6,944 nucleotides of DNA from an uncultured Collinsella sp. (GTDB lineage: Bacteria > Actinomycetota > Coriobacteriia > Coriobacteriales > Coriobacteriaceae). The position numbers were made by a program, and so were the translations under genes. The stretch covers positions 1-6,944 of the forward strand of contig CAUDAE010000102.1 in assembly GCA_958447445.1 (NCBI GenBank), given 5' to 3'. Numbering within the stretch: position 1 is the stretch's first letter; the number at the start of each line of letters is the position of its first letter. This document shows, one piece after another, positions 4,838 to 6,944 of the stretch. The notes below the pieces were generated by a model. It saw nothing but the letters and a program-made list of their open reading frames with translations, did no database searches and was not told the DNA's origin.

Positions 4838-6944
4838 TCGATGCGCCTGACCACGCCGTAGAGGAGCGGGGCAATCGTTCGGCAGGGGCATGGCTCCTTG
4901 TCGCTCTGCTGGGGATAGTGCTCTCGGTTGCTGCCGGCATGATGAGCTACGGTTACATGACGGCCCAAGCCGAGCAGCGCTTTGCCGACGTTGTCGATTA
5001 CGTGGCGACGCAGAGCCTTTCCTACGATGCATTCAATAGCGCCTATACAACCAAAAACCTGATACGCGTTATGGAGATCGCCGGAGAGGCAGCGCGCGAT
5101 ATGGAGCGCGACGGTTCGGTGGATAACGCCACACTGGAGCAATATGCCGACCAGTTCAACGTGAGCGCACTGATCGTGACGGACGCATCGGGCAATTTGG
5201 TGTCCGAGTCCTCGACCGATGGCGTGGGCTACGAGTCGCTCACTACGTATCTCAAAGAATCACCCGTGCTGGAGGTGGCAACTCATCCGCTTAAGTCCTA
5301 TACCGCCCGCATCACGCTTGCGGATGATTCGGTCGCAGACATTGGCTGCGTGTCTCGGCGGGATGGCGAGGGCGTCGTTATCGCGGTAAGGCATCAGGGC
5401 GCGAAGGCGGTCGCGAGTAATACGCTCAAACTGCAGAGCCTGCTCGAAGGCTACGAAACCATCGATAGCGGCAATATCGTGATCGAAAGCGACGGCAAGG
5501 TCGTTGCGACCAATGCCGTTGAACCCACCATATTGGGCGTATTCGATCTGCCTGTGACGGATGTCTTCATTGTCGACGGTATTAAGGATCGATGCCTGGC
5601 CGGTAAGGTCAAATTGATTAACGCCGACGGCGAGTGGTATTTGGGCACATTTGGAAAAGCGCACAAATTCTATGTGTACACCTATGCCTCGGCGCGGCAT
5701 TACTTCGAGATCGTCGCCGCCGTTGTCGCCTGCGTGCTGGTGCTCTACGGCGGTGCAATAGCCGCCGTTGTGATGATGCGTCGCCGTGCCGAGCGCCAGC
5801 GCATGACCGACCTGTTGCTGCAGGAGCGCGACTATGGCGACAAGCTGGCAAAGGCGGCGCGCGAGGCCTCGTCCGCCAACTCGGCAAAGACGGAGTTTTT
5901 GCGTCGCATGAGCCACGATCTGCGCACGCCTATCAACGGCATTCGCGGCATGGTCGAGGTTGGCGATGCCAATGCGGACGATCTGCAAAAGCAGACCGAG
6001 TGCCGCTCAAAGATCTGGACGGCATCGGGACTGCTGCTCGACCTTGCCAACGAGGCGCTCGATATGAGTCGCCTGGAGAGCGGGCAGGTCGACCTGAACC
6101 TCGTACCCACAAATTTGGTGGCACTCAACTGTGAAGTGCGCGATATTCTGGAGCGCCAGGCCGAGGAACGTCTGGTGACAATTATCTGCGACCAGCAGAC
6201 GCTTGATCATCCCTATGCACGGGTGAGCGTGACGCACCTCAAGCGCTTGTTGCTCAATATTGCCGGCAATGCCGTCAAGTACAACCGCCGGGGCGGTTAT
6301 GTTCGCCTGGTGTGCCGCGAGGTGGAGCCAGCGGATGGCGTTCCCGTCTATGAATATACGATCGCCGACAACGGTATTGGCATGAGCGAGGAGTTCCAAC
6401 AGCACCTCTACGAGCCGTTTTGCCGCGAGGAGCAACAGGTGGAAGGCGCTTCATCGGGAACTGGCCTGGGCGCGCCTATCGTAAAACAGTTGGTCGAGCT
6501 TATGGGCGGAACCATGAGCTTTACGAGTGTCTTGGGGCAGGGAACGACGTTTACCATCCGCCTGCCGTTCGAGAAGTGCGACCGCTCCGAGATCCCTCAG
6601 GCAGTTCGCGTGGATTCGGGCGATGGCGATGCGCTCCAGGGCTTGCGCGTTTTGCTCGTAGAGGATAATGATCTGAATGCCGAGATCGCGCAGTTTACGC
6701 TCGGCCGTGCCGGTGCCGTCGTGACGCATGCTAAGGACGGCGAGTCTGCCGTCGAGATGTTTGCCGCGAGCGCACCGCACGAGTACGACGTGGTGTTGAT
6801 GGACATCATGATGCCTGGCATCGATGGCCTTGAGGCCACGCGTCGAATTCGAGCGCTCGATCGCGAGGATGCCGCGACCACGCCGATTATCGCTCATATG
6901 ACCCAATCCGCTGTCAAGAGCCACAATGGCCCCGCCGACCGCTT
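4834..6944 (+). CDS. Membrane-bound hybrid sensor histidine kinase/response regulator (partial)
   Basis: An uninterrupted frame of 703 codons runs off the window. Order: short cytoplasmic head; membrane helix ~18-40; extracytoplasmic sensor ~41-290; membrane helix ~292-315; coiled linker ~318-350; HisKA domain with S360-H361-D-L-R-T-P366 (H361 phosphoacceptor); ATPase domain with N-box N475-x-x-x-N479, DNGIG (512-516), EPF (527-529) and GTGLG (542-546); and a receiver domain from ~603 with V-E610-D611-N and the acceptor D657 in LMDIMMPG. The sensor has two lobes with strand-turn-strand patterns (ALIVTDASGNLVSES 112-126; NIVIESDGKVVATN 214-227), like a double Cache domain, which usually binds small organic ligands. 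All autophosphorylation residues are present, so it should be active; phosphate would pass from H361 to D657 and then probably to an HPt domain or regulator beyond the window. Coupled to the upstream binding lipoprotein by ATGA overlap. The last ~18 residues, after IIA (685-687), do not follow the usual receiver pattern. The 3' end is missing. Confidence 0.92.
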   Translation, partial: MIDAPDHAVEERGNRSAGAWLLVALLGIVLSVAAGMMSYGYMTAQAEQRFADVVDYVATQSLSYDAFNSAYTTKNLIRVMEIAGEAARDMERDGSVDNATLEQYADQFNVSALIVTDASGNLVSESSTDGVGYESLTTYLKESPVLEVATHPLKSYTARITLADDSVADIGCVSRRDGEGVVIAVRHQGAKAVASNTLKLQSLLEGYETIDSGNIVIESDGKVVATNAVEPTILGVFDLPVTDVFIVDGIKDRCLAGKVKLINADGEWYLGTFGKAHKFYVYTYASARHYFEIVAAVVACVLVLYGGAIAAVVMMRRRAERQRMTDLLLQERDYGDKLAKAAREASSANSAKTEFLRRMSHDLRTPINGIRGMVEVGDANADDLQKQTECRSKIWTASGLLLDLANEALDMSRLESGQVDLNLVPTNLVALNCEVRDILERQAEERLVTIICDQQTLDHPYARVSVTHLKRLLLNIAGNAVKYNRRGGYVRLVCREVEPADGVPVYEYTIADNGIGMSEEFQQHLYEPFCREEQQVEGASSGTGLGAPIVKQLVELMGGTMSFTSVLGQGTTFTIRLPFEKCDRSEIPQAVRVDSGDGDALQGLRVLLVEDNDLNAEIAQFTLGRAGAVVTHAKDGESAVEMFAASAPHEYDVVLMDIMMPGIDGLEATRRIRALDREDAATTPIIAHMTQSAVKSHNGPADR

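Noticed and set aside
5260..5988. 242-codon minus-strand open frame
   Set aside because: Antisense to the kinase sensor region, with no recognisable family or ribosome site.
5634..6134. Plus-strand frame of 166 codons within the kinase
   Set aside because: An out-of-frame arginine-rich shadow; the kinase frame reads straight through HisKA here.
1..6944. tRNA, rRNA, CRISPR array or transposase gene
   Set aside because: I saw no cloverleaf, no regularly spaced direct repeats, and no transposase-like protein on either strand.

Overview
The window is GC-rich, tightly coded bacterial DNA with one AT-rich intergenic block at its left end. Base composition, codon use, the mix of families (XRE/TipAS regulator, MalY/PatB lyase, binding lipoprotein plus hybrid kinase) and a leaderless-type start site suggest a gut actinobacterium of the Coriobacteriia, most like Collinsella. 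That assignment is from general resemblance only; no marker gene is present.

Layout. Positions 1-490 hold no convincing gene. They carry an imperfect ~39-bp repeat in two opposite orientations (58-96 and 257-296), a strong bidirectional terminator-type hairpin between them (126-164), another hairpin at 295-318, and a clear minus-strand terminator (387-447). A minus-strand unit follows: an XRE-type regulator with a zinc ribbon and a TipAS-like C-terminal domain (791-1618), then a short CPYC glutaredoxin-like protein (494-739), ending at the 387-447 terminator. The regulator is divergent from trmO (1760-2497, plus strand), which encodes the SAM-dependent methylase of t6A37 in tRNA. The 141-bp divergent spacer has a candidate sigma70 promoter with an abutting dyad for the regulator, and a -10 element placed for a leaderless trmO message. 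A MalY/PatB-family PLP-dependent C-S lyase/aminotransferase (2609-3823) comes next and ends in a long hairpin. The last unit is a lipoprotein of the amino-acid-binding SBP family (3968-4837), overlapping by ATGA a membrane-bound hybrid histidine kinase (4834 to the window end, no stop reached).

How the genes may work together. The last two genes look like one sensory device: an extracytoplasmic solute-binding lipoprotein translationally coupled to a kinase with a Cache-like sensor, with no permease between them. The regulator-glutaredoxin pair looks like a small autoregulated stress or ligand-response unit. TrmO and MalY are probably independent metabolic or housekeeping genes. The least explained part is the inverted-repeat block at 58-296, which could be a small non-autonomous mobile element or a pair of convergent regulatory or short-RNA units sharing one terminator.
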